NCBI GenBank assembly: GCA_002163245.1
Contig: MAAL01000197.1
Span: 1 to 41,106 of the forward strand
Reading direction: 5' to 3'
Length of the DNA stretch: 41,106 nt
Source of the DNA: Gammaproteobacteria bacterium 42_54_T18
GTDB taxonomy: Bacteria; Pseudomonadota; Gammaproteobacteria; Pseudomonadales; Ketobacteraceae
The notes under the pieces are model-generated. The model did not search any database. It was not told the DNA's origin and saw nothing but the letters and a program-made list of their open reading frames with translations. Positions 17,787-25,696 of this stretch are shown here, piece after piece. Each line of letters begins with the position of its first letter. Within the stretch, counting starts at the first letter, position 1. A program made the position numbers and the translations under genes.

Positions 17787-17803
17787 TTGGCACGCGCCCT
17801 GCA
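17787..17803 (+). promoter_or_regulatory. Sigma-54 promoter of hcp
   Basis: TTGGCAC (17787-17793), five bases, then CTGCA (17799-17803) matches the sigma-54 consensus TGGCAC-N5-TTGCA with one mismatch. The invariant GG (17789-17790) and GC (17801-17802) are separated by exactly 10 bases. Transcription would start near 17814, giving an hcp leader of about 127 nt. The leader contains a short GC hairpin near 17883-17901 followed by a T-run that might modulate expression. Confidence 0.75.
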
Positions 17804-17940
17804 ATAGGTAAAGTGTTCTTGTAAATTGCTAGCTTGAATGAGTTTGCTGCAAGGGCCAATAGGATTAAGCGCATTTCGCCAGGAAGGCGGATCTGCCCTT
17901 TTTAAAAAATAGTAAAGGAATTAACTGAGGATTTTTTAGT

Positions 17941-18456
17941 ATGCCAACTCCAGCGTATATGACCATTAATGGTGAGAAGCAAGGCCTAATCACAGCAGGA
18001 ACTTTCACTGAGCCTTCTGTAGGTAACATTTTCCAAGAAGGTCATGAAGACGAAATCTTGGTTGAAGCGTTTAAGCACGATATCGTACTTCCTCGTGATC
18101 CACAAAGTGGTCAGCCTACTGGTCAGCGTGTTCACCAGCCTATCGTTATCACTAAAGTTTTTGATAAAGCTTCTCCACTACTTTTCTCTTCATTGACTTC
18201 TGGTGAGCGTTTGCCTGAGTGTGAAATCAAGTGGTACCGTACTTCTGCTACAGGTCTACAGGAGCATTACTACACAATTAACATCGAAGACGCTATTATC
18301 GTAGACATCAAGTCTTACATGCATAACTGTCAAGATCCAGGTCTTGCACACTTCACTCACCTTGAAGATGTGTCTTTCACATACCGTAAAATCACATGGA
18401 CTCATGAAGTATCTGGTACTTCTGGACATGATGATTGGCGTGTACTTAAAGCTTAG
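17941..18456 (+). CDS. hcp: T6SS tube protein Hcp (TssD)
   Basis: This 171-aa protein is an Hcp of the Vibrio cholerae / Pseudomonas Hcp2 type. It begins MPTPAYMTINGEKQGLITAG and carries VGNIFQEGHEDEI, the segment DPQSGQPTGQRVHQP, IKWYRTSATGLQEHYYT, and the C-terminal YRKITWTHEVSGTSG. Hcp hexamers stack into the tube that is expelled with effectors. The gene is monocistronic, with its own sigma-54 promoter and a strong terminator, and codon choice appears more restricted than in its neighbours, consistent with very high expression. The upstream AAAGGAATTAACTGAGG region supplies the ribosome site. Confidence 0.97.
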   Translation: MPTPAYMTINGEKQGLITAGTFTEPSVGNIFQEGHEDEILVEAFKHDIVLPRDPQSGQPTGQRVHQPIVITKVFDKASPLLFSSLTSGERLPECEIKWYRTSATGLQEHYYTINIEDAIIVDIKSYMHNCQDPGLAHFTHLEDVSFTYRKITWTHEVSGTSGHDDWRVLKA

Positions 18457-18479
18457 TATTGTTAAGCTTTATAAAAGAA

Positions 18480-18502
18480 GGTCGCGAAAGCGGCCTTTTT
18501 TT
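18480..18502 (+). terminator. Rho-independent terminator of hcp
   Basis: GGTCGC-GAAA-GCGGCC (18480-18495) forms a stable 6-bp stem with a GNRA-type tetraloop and is followed by seven T residues. It begins 23 bp after the hcp stop. The LysR gene ends on the other strand at 18537, so the region may also slow convergent transcription. Confidence 0.9.
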
Positions 18503-18536
18503 ATAGCGGTATAAAATTAATAACGTGGTTTTGGTA

Positions 18537-19499
18537 TCAAAACGATATGACCACGGGCAAATCTTCAGCCCAAGTAGTAATTGCTGTCTCACCCATTGAC
18601 TCCATCTCTTGTGAAATAAAATCGATAAAAACACGGCTCTTTGTTGGCAGAAGGTTCTTTTCTGAGTATGTAATAAAAACGCCAGCACCTTCGGGGCGAT
18701 AAATTGGTAGTAAAGAAATTAAATCACCTCGGTTAATCCATGGTTTAGCGATAAAGTGAGGTACTTGTGTTAATCCTAAGTGATCGTTGCATAAATGTGC
18801 CAACGCTTCTCCGTCATCTAGGACTATGCCTTTGTTGGGAGAGAATTTATGGACTCCCCCTTTGTACGGTATTGAGATTGGCATAACTCGCCCTGTTTGT
18901 TTAAAACGAAACTGAATCCAGGGTTGTTGCTCTAAATGCTCGATTGATATCTCATCAGTATCACTTGTTTCCCGCATTTTTTCGATGTATTGGGGAGAGG
19001 CACAAATCAAAAAATCCATAGGGCTTAACTTTCGGGTAAAGTGATTTTTATCTTCAAGCGTACCGGTACGAATACTGAGATCATAACCACCGTTAACAAG
19101 ATCAACGTAACTATCATCAAAAGATAGATGGATGTCGATTTCTGGATAAATTGTCTGAAATTTTGATATCAATGGAAGAATGTATATTCGTCCGTAAGAA
19201 ACCGGAAGGTTGAGTTTTAGCAGACCGCACGGTTGTTGTGTTTGGTTCTTTAATATCTCTTCACATGACTGTAAATCTTCTATGATTTTTGAGGTGGTAG
19301 AAAAGTAGGAATTCCCTTCTTCAGATAAGGATAGTTTTCGGGTTGAGCGGTGAAATAGTTGGCATTGTAAATCGGTTTCAAGACGGTTTATAGCTTTGCT
19401 TATGGACGAGGGGGACATGGAAAGGTGATTGGCGGCATTGGCAAAACTGCCCACTTTTACCACCGTACAAAAAATATGAATAAGGTGTAATTTGTCCAT
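18537..19499 (-). CDS. LysR-family transcriptional regulator
   Basis: This 320-aa protein has the standard LysR layout. An N-terminal winged helix-turn-helix (residues about 1-60) contains GSFANAANHLSMSPSSISKAINRLE and LFHRSTRKLSLSEEG. A coiled linker helix and a periplasmic-binding-like effector domain (about 90-295) with GLLKLNLPVSYGR and the segment GYDLSIRTGTLED follow. It resembles the CrgA/AaeR-type subgroup. It is transcribed divergently from the DJ-1-like gene starting at 19647, with a 147-bp shared region, the usual arrangement for a LysR regulator and its target. There is no direct sign that it controls the T6SS, although it lies between hcp and tssA. Effector ligand unknown. Confidence 0.88.
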   Translation of the reverse strand: MDKLHLIHIFCTVVKVGSFANAANHLSMSPSSISKAINRLETDLQCQLFHRSTRKLSLSEEGNSYFSTTSKIIEDLQSCEEILKNQTQQPCGLLKLNLPVSYGRIYILPLISKFQTIYPEIDIHLSFDDSYVDLVNGGYDLSIRTGTLEDKNHFTRKLSPMDFLICASPQYIEKMRETSDTDEISIEHLEQQPWIQFRFKQTGRVMPISIPYKGGVHKFSPNKGIVLDDGEALAHLCNDHLGLTQVPHFIAKPWINRGDLISLLPIYRPEGAGVFITYSEKNLLPTKSRVFIDFISQEMESMGETAITTWAEDLPVVISF

Positions 19500-19646
19500 T
19501 AACTAATCTGAAGTCCCATTAATGAAAGAGTTTCACGTATCTAGTGAGCGTAGAGTGATGGTTTCGTATGGTGTCATGCCCTAGTATTTCTTGCCAGTGA
19601 ATCATTATTTTTAAAATACACATAACCTAAAGCGTGGAGAATAGAC

Positions 19647-20333
19647 ATGACACTAAAAAATAGACTGATGGTGAGATATTGGCTTTTACTTATTCTGATG
19701 TTTGGAGCATCGACTGCGGTATCAGAAACAAAAACAATTGGGATTGTGGTTTTTGATGGCGTGTTAACGTCCGATATAACTGCACCGATTGAAGTCTTTG
19801 GGGAGGCAAGTCATCAATCGTGGTTTTCTGATTATCGAGTTATTACTATTTCTGCGTCTGATTCCACTCTTATTAAGACCGAGCACGGAATTAGTATCAA
19901 TGCAGATACTACTATATTGAAGAACCCCAAAGTGGATGTGTTATTGCTACCAAGTGCCTATAACATGAAGCCAATATTGAAAAACAAGCGACTGATAGAG
20001 TTTATTACAAAAAATGCAAAAACAGTGGATTGGATAGCGAGTAATTGCTCAGGGGCATTTTTACTGGGGAAGGCTGGTTTACTTGGTGGGAAAAAAGCCA
20101 CTACGTGGGCGGGAGGTGAGGGTGATTTAGAAAAAGCATTCCCAGAAATAAAGGTCCAATGGAATAAAAATGTCGTTGTGGATGGCAATATAATAACGTC
20201 AAATGGCAGCTTGGTGAGTTACGAAGCTGCATTCGTATTGTTAAGTAAAATGTCCTCAAGTGGAAAAGCCAATGAAGTTGCAGAAGCACTGCAATATACT
20301 CGCATTGCTAAAGCACTCACACTTCCTCAGTAA
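19647..20333 (+). CDS. Exported DJ-1/PfpI-family (GATase1-like) protein
   Basis: This 228-aa protein starts with an N-terminal signal peptide (about residues 1-26, ending near AVSE), so it is probably periplasmic. It then has a DJ-1/PfpI domain of the type found at the N-terminus of AraC-like regulators: IGIVVFDGVLTSDITAPIEVF, with the conserved acid at Glu49, and the nucleophile elbow ASNCSGAFLLGKAG with Cys134. The AraC DNA-binding domain is absent. Family members include isonitrile hydratases, glyoxalase/chaperones and proteins of unknown role; export is unusual for this fold. The GGAGAA site precedes the ATG. The divergent LysR gene is its likely regulator. Confidence 0.8.
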   Translation: MTLKNRLMVRYWLLLILMFGASTAVSETKTIGIVVFDGVLTSDITAPIEVFGEASHQSWFSDYRVITISASDSTLIKTEHGISINADTTILKNPKVDVLLLPSAYNMKPILKNKRLIEFITKNAKTVDWIASNCSGAFLLGKAGLLGGKKATTWAGGEGDLEKAFPEIKVQWNKNVVVDGNIITSNGSLVSYEAAFVLLSKMSSSGKANEVAEALQYTRIAKALTLPQ

Positions 20334-20360
20334 AAGAGAGGGAAGTAATAAGGGAACATG

Positions 20361-20398
20361 CAATGTTTTTAGTGTGGGCTAGTGTATTAAAAACATTG
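20361..20398. terminator. Bidirectional hairpin between convergent genes
   Basis: CAATGTTTTTA (20361-20371) and TAAAAACATTG (20388-20398) are perfect 11-bp inverted repeats around a 16-nt loop. The hairpin separates the DJ-1-like gene from the convergent lipoprotein gene and overlaps the latter's stop codon. The A/T-rich stem end provides U residues in either direction. Confidence 0.6.
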
Positions 20399-21211
20399 TA
20401 CCGTATCTTGAACTGCTTTGTGATAACTGGCCCCATGTTGAGTTTCATCATGATAGGACGCTTTAATTACCCAACCAAGATTTAGCGGTGTATTTTGGGT
20501 TTGTTGATATTCTGATTCGTAATTGGCTTCGAACATATAGCTCATGTTTGATGCTTTAGAGCCTAGCTTGTCATCCTTATCCCATAGCCCTGCTTTTGAC
20601 GCATTGGTGCCTTTAAGTGTGTCAATAATGTAGTAGGGAGAGTTTTCTTGATCGTAAATCAATACTTCTTTATCGGCATAGGACAATACTGAAAATTTGT
20701 GGCCGCCACAAAAGTCAGGGAATTGGTAGCTGCATTGGTGCAGTGTGCCAGAGCGCTTCCCCCAAAAGCTTTGCTTCTTGGTGTTGATGTTAAAAGAGAG
20801 TGGCTTGCAATGGATTTGAGCAATTTGAGCGATTTTTTTAATCACCCCTGCATTTCCATAGCGTTGTACATGCCCAGAGTTAGCTGGGCCAGAGCCGGAT
20901 AATGAACCTTTAGGGATTCCTCCTTCATAGGAAAAATCGGTAGTTGCAGAGAGCCCTTTTTCTGGGTCAAAAGCAAATTGAGGGTCTGCGCCTAGACCAT
21001 CTGCACCAAGCCCTTCAGCCGTAGATGGGTGAGGGTTGCGTGGGCTACCGCCACCAATGGATCTGTATTGACCATCGTCAACGACTGTATTACTGCTACA
21101 TCCTGAGACTCCACCCAATGTGGCACTTACTAAAATCAAAGCGCTAAATAGCTTAAGTGAATGTGTTAAGGGGGAGGGCTTCCACAGAATGACTATGTCT
21201 CGACTTTTCAT
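20387..21211 (-). CDS. Lipoprotein of unknown function
   Basis: This 274-aa protein has a signal peptide ending in the lipobox VSGC (acylated Cys38). A low-complexity Gly/Pro/Ser region follows (residues about 45-110, with a GLGADGLGAD repeat), then a compact C-terminal domain of about 150 residues with four cysteines (CKPLSF, HQCSYQF, DFCGGH and the terminal QCF). The cysteines could form two disulfides in the periplasm. I do not recognise the family. It is transcribed away from tssA, whose promoter region is shared (236 bp). Being inside the T6SS locus, an accessory role is possible but there is no direct evidence. Confidence 0.65.
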   Translation of the reverse strand: MKSRDIVILWKPSPLTHSLKLFSALILVSATLGGVSGCSSNTVVDDGQYRSIGGGSPRNPHPSTAEGLGADGLGADPQFAFDPEKGLSATTDFSYEGGIPKGSLSGSGPANSGHVQRYGNAGVIKKIAQIAQIHCKPLSFNINTKKQSFWGKRSGTLHQCSYQFPDFCGGHKFSVLSYADKEVLIYDQENSPYYIIDTLKGTNASKAGLWDKDDKLGSKASNMSYMFEANYESEYQQTQNTPLNLGWVIKASYHDETQHGASYHKAVQDTVQCF

Positions 21212-21355
21212 CTCGATTCTTCAGGTCTTGGTGCGTGGGTATGTAGGCCATTGAGCAGAAAGTTGCACAAGGATTCGTTTAGTTACTAATAAAGACCGGT
21301 GTCACGAAAAAGAATGGAGATATTTGATTCTTTTTTGTGTATTTTCCTTTTTTTT

Positions 21356-21397
21356 TGATCAAAACGATCATTTTTTTGCGCAAGCCACGTCTCTATA
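21356..21397 (+). promoter_or_regulatory. T6SS shared motif, copy 2, and dyad upstream of tssA
   Basis: GTCTCTATA at 21389-21397, followed by GGCAAGAA, repeats the motif seen upstream of tagH. Just upstream is a dyad TGATC-AAAAC-GATCA (21356-21370) flanked by T-runs. The motif ends 51 bp before the tssA start. TATAGG could be a weak -10 box. Confidence 0.45.
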
Positions 21398-21447
21398 GGC
21401 AAGAAGTTGCACACTTTTGCCCGATTACACGTAGCACGGTTGGTTAG

Positions 21448-23037
21448 ATGTCAGAAATCACTAAAAAGTATGAACAATTAGGTTGTACCCCTATTCCAGG
21501 TGATAAGCCTGGAGGGAGCAATGTTCGCCTGGATGAACCCTTTGAAACTATTGAGCGAGAAATTGCTAAATTGGATTCATTGGCCGATGACGTATGGATC
21601 CGTTGGGAAGATGTGATTTCGATTGGCGAGCAGATGTTAGAGGAGAATTCAAAAGACTTACTAGTAGCCTGTTATATTACTCGTGCACGCTGTGATGTCG
21701 ATGTTCTGGATGGGCTAGAGGCAGGGCTGATGCTAATGCAGAAGCTTGTCGAAAATTTTTGGGATGTGTGTTTTCCGCCTAAAAAGCGAATGCGTGGTCG
21801 AGCTGCAGCATTTGATTGGTTGTCTGAAAGAATATCACCCTCTATTGAAGCTTTAACGCCTAATGTTGGCCAATTGGATCGTTTAAAGGCATTAGTTCTA
21901 CAGGTGACAACGTTGGATGGCACGCTTGTTGAGTTGATGGGAGATAATGCTCCAGCATTGAATGAGTTGTCTCGTCAATTTAAACGCCATGTGGCGTCTT
22001 TAGAGGCAGAACATGAGACTGCGCAAAAACAAACTCAGCAAGCCCAAACTGCCGCGGCTGTTAAATCTACTCCATCAGCCGCTATTTCAGGAACAGCCTC
22101 GAAAGCGCTTCCGACGTCTGTGGGTAATGATCGTGATTTACAAAACCTTTATCGAGCATGTCAGGAAAGCTTGCGTGGTGCTTGCCAGCATTTACGTGAA
22201 GAGAAAATATCTGACCCAGAACCTTATCGTATTAACCGATTTTTAACATGGCTTGGAGTTAATCAGTTACCACCAGATACAGGGGGTAAAACGCAGCTGC
22301 GTGGGTTATCAAAAGAAAAAATGCAAGCTTATGACGCGATGCTTGCAGAGAAGAAATACTCAGACGCTATCCCCGAAATTGAAAACAGTTTGTCTCGCTC
22401 GCCCTATTGGTTAGATGGGCAGCGTATTGTTGCTAAAGCTTTAGAAGAGCTGGGTGCCGATGATGCATGTTCAGCAGTGAAAAATGGTGTAAAGGAATTC
22501 GTAAAACGTCTTCCAAATGTGGTTAATTTGTCCTTTGTTGATGGTACTGCATTTGCGGATGATGAGACACGCAGTTGGATAAATTTGGACGTTATGGCTG
22601 ATGAAGGTGGTGGGGCAAATTTAAGTTTACCGATAAATGAGGGGTCAGAAACCTCAAATTGGGAAGAAACCTATCGTCAGGCCTGTCTATTAATGAAAGA
22701 GAAGCAAATACGCGAAGCGTTGCACCTTTTTCAAGAAGGGTGTGCTAGATCTTTATCAAAACGAGAACAAGCGCTGTGGCGATACTATCAAGCGCGTTTT
22801 TGTTTCGAACACCAGAAGCTGGATTTTGCAATCCCACTTCTAGAGAACTTGGATGCTCAGTTGATACAGCAAGGCGTTGAACACTGGGAACCAGGGGTAA
22901 GCACTAAAGTAATCGAGTTGTTACTGCGGTGTTATCAAGCCTTAGGGGAAAAAGATATACCCAAGGAACGGGTGGAACGTCTACACGGACGACTATGTCA
23001 ATACGACTTGTCGCTTGCGTTTGATCTATCCAAATAA
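21448..23037 (+). CDS. tssA: T6SS cap/baseplate protein TssA
   Basis: This 529-aa protein carries the ImpA/TssA N-terminal domain in residues about 10-130 (beginning CTPIPGDKPGGSNVRLDE, with an FWDVCFPP motif near 106-113). An Ala/Gln/Thr-rich linker near 185-225 follows, then a long helical C-terminal region of the VasJ type (QALWRYYQARFCFEHQ...). TssA proteins prime or cap tail assembly on the baseplate and sheath. It opens the second T6SS operon, away from the usual neighbours of tagH. Ribosome site is weak (CACGGTTGGTTAG), with the ATG fixed by the conserved N-terminus. 68 bp separate it from tssB, a gap containing a duplicated TTTAATAACCA. Confidence 0.9.
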   Translation: MSEITKKYEQLGCTPIPGDKPGGSNVRLDEPFETIEREIAKLDSLADDVWIRWEDVISIGEQMLEENSKDLLVACYITRARCDVDVLDGLEAGLMLMQKLVENFWDVCFPPKKRMRGRAAAFDWLSERISPSIEALTPNVGQLDRLKALVLQVTTLDGTLVELMGDNAPALNELSRQFKRHVASLEAEHETAQKQTQQAQTAAAVKSTPSAAISGTASKALPTSVGNDRDLQNLYRACQESLRGACQHLREEKISDPEPYRINRFLTWLGVNQLPPDTGGKTQLRGLSKEKMQAYDAMLAEKKYSDAIPEIENSLSRSPYWLDGQRIVAKALEELGADDACSAVKNGVKEFVKRLPNVVNLSFVDGTAFADDETRSWINLDVMADEGGGANLSLPINEGSETSNWEETYRQACLLMKEKQIREALHLFQEGCARSLSKREQALWRYYQARFCFEHQKLDFAIPLLENLDAQLIQQGVEHWEPGVSTKVIELLLRCYQALGEKDIPKERVERLHGRLCQYDLSLAFDLSK

Positions 23038-23105
23038 TGTACGTGAACAGTAAGTCACTTTAATAACCATTTTAATAACCACAACCAATCATAAAAGGGA
23101 ACGTT

Positions 23106-23606
23106 ATGTCTAAAGATGCAACCGTTGCACCTCAGGAACGTATCAACATTAAATACAAGTCTGAATCTGGCGGAGCGTCAGAGTCAGTTGAATTGCCATT
23201 TAAGTCATTAGTTTTAGGTGATTTCACGCTTAAAGAAGATGATCGCGTTATGGAAGAGCGAAAGCCCATAAACATCGATAAAGAAAATTTCAACGATGTA
23301 TTACGTAACCACAAAGTTGGCGTGGACATGACGGTTCCTAATCATTTCTCAACTGATGAAGAAGCAGAAATGAGCGTTAGTCTTAATTTTGAAACAATGA
23401 AGGATTTTGGTCCTGAATCAGTTGCTCGCCAAGTACCGGAGCTTAACAGTCTAATGCAACTTCGTGATGCATTAGTGGCGCTAAAAGGGCCGTTAGGTAA
23501 CGTTCCAGCATTCCGAAAAGCAATTGAAACTTTACTTACAGATGATGAGCAAAAGCAAAAATTGCTGGATGAGTTGAAAATTACTGATACAGAAACTGCA
23601 GAATAG
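23106..23606 (+). CDS. tssB: T6SS sheath small subunit TssB (VipA)
   Basis: This 166-aa TssB has the conserved pattern RINIKYKSESGG, then ELPFKSLVLGDFTLKED, the RKPINIDKENFNDVL segment, and the C-terminal helix ELNSLMQLRDALVALKGPLGNVPAFRK. It pairs with TssC to form the contractile sheath around the Hcp tube. A strong AAGGGAACG site precedes the ATG. It is followed by tssC after 39 bp. Length and motifs are standard. Confidence 0.96.
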   Translation: MSKDATVAPQERINIKYKSESGGASESVELPFKSLVLGDFTLKEDDRVMEERKPINIDKENFNDVLRNHKVGVDMTVPNHFSTDEEAEMSVSLNFETMKDFGPESVARQVPELNSLMQLRDALVALKGPLGNVPAFRKAIETLLTDDEQKQKLLDELKITDTETAE

Positions 23607-23645
23607 TGCTGCCGAATATCAAATAAAACCAATACGGAGAATAAT

Positions 23646-25133
23646 ATGAGTAGCCCAGAAAGAATGGTACAAATGGGTGAGGCCGCACTTGAAGTTGAAG
23701 AAGGCTCATTACTAGACCAAATTGTTGAAAAAACAAAAATGATGCCATCAGATGATGGTTATGATGTTGCTAAACGTGGTGTAGGGGCATTTGTTGCCGA
23801 GTTGCTTCGCCCAGAAAACAAAGAAGAACGCGTTAACAAAAATCTTGTAGATCGTATGATTGCAGAGCTCGATATGCAATTAGGTAAGCAGGTTGATGAA
23901 ATTGTTCATGATGAAAATTTCCAAAAATTAGAATCTGCTTGGCGTGGCCTTAAGATGTTTGTTGATCGTACTGACTTTGGTCAGAACATCAAAATTCAGA
24001 TGATTAACGCTTCAAAAGAAGATTTATACGACGATTTTGAAGATGCACCTGATGTTACCAAATCGGGTCTTTATAAGTTGGCATATACTGCTGAGTACGG
24101 CCAGTTTGGTGGAGAGCCAGTTGGAGCCATTGTTGCGAACTATGATTTTGGTCCGAACTCTGTTGATATGAAGACGTTGCAAAACGTAGCGGCAATTTCT
24201 GCGGTATCTCATGCACCGTTTTTCGCGGCAGCGGGACCAAAGTTCTTTGGATTAGATAAGTTTGAAGGGTTACCTAATTTAAAAGAATTGAGTTCTATTT
24301 TTGAAGGCCCTCAGTTTGCTAAATGGCGTAGCTTTAGAGAGTCAGATGATTCGAAATATGTAGGCTTAACTATGCCTCGTTTCTTACTTCGTGCACCTTA
24401 TGACCCAGAAGAAAATCCTATTAAGGGATTTGATTATCGAGAAGATGTATCTGGTAGTCATGAAGAATACCTATGGGGCAATACCGCTTTTGCTTTCGCA
24501 ACTCGTTTGCATGAGAGTTTCGCCAATTATCGCTGGTGTCCAAATATTATTGGCCCTCAAAGTGGTGGTGCAGTAGAAGATTTACCGGTTCATTTATTTG
24601 AGTCGATGGGTGAGATTGAGTCGAAGGTTCCTACCGAAGTATTGGTATCTGATCGACGTGAATTTGAACTTGCAGAAGAAGGGTTTATTCCCCTTACCAT
24701 GAGAAAAGGTAGTGATAATGCCGCATTTTTCTCGGCTAACTCTGTTCAAAAACCAAAGTTCTTCGGAAATAACGAAGAAGCGAAAGCGAAAGAGCTAAAC
24801 TCTCGTTTAAGCACTCAGCTTCCTTACATGTTTATTATTAACCGTTTGGCTCACTACCTAAAAGTGCTTCAACGTGAAAATATTGGTACATGGAAAGATC
24901 GTGTTGAGCTTCAAAAAGAACTTAACCAGTGGGTATCTGGTTATGTTGCGGACCAAGAGAATCCATCGGGTGAAGTAAGAAGTCGTCGTCCGTTACGTTC
25001 TGCGTTAGTAACTGTAGAAGATGTGGATGGTCAACCTGGTATATATCGTGTTGGTTTGCAAGTTAAACCTCACTTTAAGTACATGGGAGCAGACTTTGAG
25101 CTTTCTCTAGTTGGAAAATTAGAGAAGTCCTGA
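23646..25133 (+). CDS. tssC: T6SS sheath large subunit TssC (VipB)
   Basis: This 495-aa TssC has the segment LESAWRGLKMFVDRTDFGQN, EYGQFGGEPVGAIVANYDF, the block RFLLRAPYDPEENPIKGFDY, and a C-terminal EVRSRRPLRSALVTVEDVDGQPG that fits the ClpV/sheath-recycling end of the family. With TssB it builds the contractile sheath. CGGAGA precedes the ATG. Just after the stop lies a hairpin followed by T8 (25138-25198), which would limit read-through into tssE and so favour high sheath-to-baseplate ratios. Confidence 0.97.
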   Translation: MSSPERMVQMGEAALEVEEGSLLDQIVEKTKMMPSDDGYDVAKRGVGAFVAELLRPENKEERVNKNLVDRMIAELDMQLGKQVDEIVHDENFQKLESAWRGLKMFVDRTDFGQNIKIQMINASKEDLYDDFEDAPDVTKSGLYKLAYTAEYGQFGGEPVGAIVANYDFGPNSVDMKTLQNVAAISAVSHAPFFAAAGPKFFGLDKFEGLPNLKELSSIFEGPQFAKWRSFRESDDSKYVGLTMPRFLLRAPYDPEENPIKGFDYREDVSGSHEEYLWGNTAFAFATRLHESFANYRWCPNIIGPQSGGAVEDLPVHLFESMGEIESKVPTEVLVSDRREFELAEEGFIPLTMRKGSDNAAFFSANSVQKPKFFGNNEEAKAKELNSRLSTQLPYMFIINRLAHYLKVLQRENIGTWKDRVELQKELNQWVSGYVADQENPSGEVRSRRPLRSALVTVEDVDGQPGIYRVGLQVKPHFKYMGADFELSLVGKLEKS

Positions 25134-25137
25134 AAGG

Positions 25138-25198
25138 AGATACAGGATTTGATTAAGGCGGGTTCATTATAACTGGTCATAAATCCTGTATTTTTTTT
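25138..25198 (+). terminator. Hairpin plus T8 between tssC and tssE (attenuator-like)
   Basis: TACAGGATTT (25141-25150) and AAATCCTGTA (25181-25190) form a perfect 10-bp stem, extendable by A-U and G-U pairs on the 5' side, and are followed directly by eight T residues (25191-25198). The 30-nt loop is long. As there is no obvious new promoter before tssE, I read it as a partial terminator inside the operon. Confidence 0.55.
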
Positions 25199-25247
25199 GA
25201 TCCTGAGTAATATTTAGAAAATAGCGATAGGGAATTGTTTTACAACC

Positions 25248-25664
25248 ATGCATCGAGAGCTGAGTTTATTAGATCGTATCGAACGAGAGATCGTTCCTGG
25301 AAGTTATACGACTCAATTTGATCAAACTGAACAGTTGCAGAATGTGATTGATAACATTCAGCGTATGCTTAATATCCGAGAGGGTAGTGTGTTGGCATTA
25401 CCGGATTACGGTATGCCGGACTTTAATGATGTTGTAAAAGAATTTCCTGACGCGATTCACCGAATTCAGCAGGCTATTTCGCAATTTGTTGATACTTATG
25501 AGCCGCGATTACATGCGGTGCAGGTTCATTATGTACACGATGAAGATCAGCCGTTGTTATTAAAGTTTGTTATATCTGGCGAGTTGAAGGCTAATGGTCG
25601 AGTATCAAAAGTATCCTTTGATACTGTGTTAACTGGATCTGGTCAAGCCACTGTGCGCGTTTAG
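25248..25664 (+). CDS. tssE: T6SS baseplate wedge protein TssE (gp25-like)
   Basis: This 138-aa protein is of the gp25/lysozyme-like family of baseplate proteins. The N-terminus LLDRIEREIVPGS, the helix NVIDNIQRMLNIREGSVLAL with PDYGMPDFND, and the strand VSFDTVLTGSG are typical of TssE. It joins TssF and TssG in the wedge that starts sheath polymerisation. The ATG used is preceded by AGGGAA at a rather long spacing of about 14 bp, so translation may be modest. It lies downstream of the attenuator-like hairpin. Confidence 0.92.
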   Translation: MHRELSLLDRIEREIVPGSYTTQFDQTEQLQNVIDNIQRMLNIREGSVLALPDYGMPDFNDVVKEFPDAIHRIQQAISQFVDTYEPRLHAVQVHYVHDEDQPLLLKFVISGELKANGRVSKVSFDTVLTGSGQATVRV

Positions 25665-25696
25665 ATTACGTCAATCGAGAGCGGGAGTAGATAATT

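Noticed and set aside
21389-21410. Sigma-54-like GG...GC (AGGCAAGAAGTTGCAC) upstream of tssA
   Set aside because: Spacing between GG and GC is 9, not 10, and TGGCAC is not matched, so I treat it as chance; the GTCTCTATA motif is the more convincing signal.
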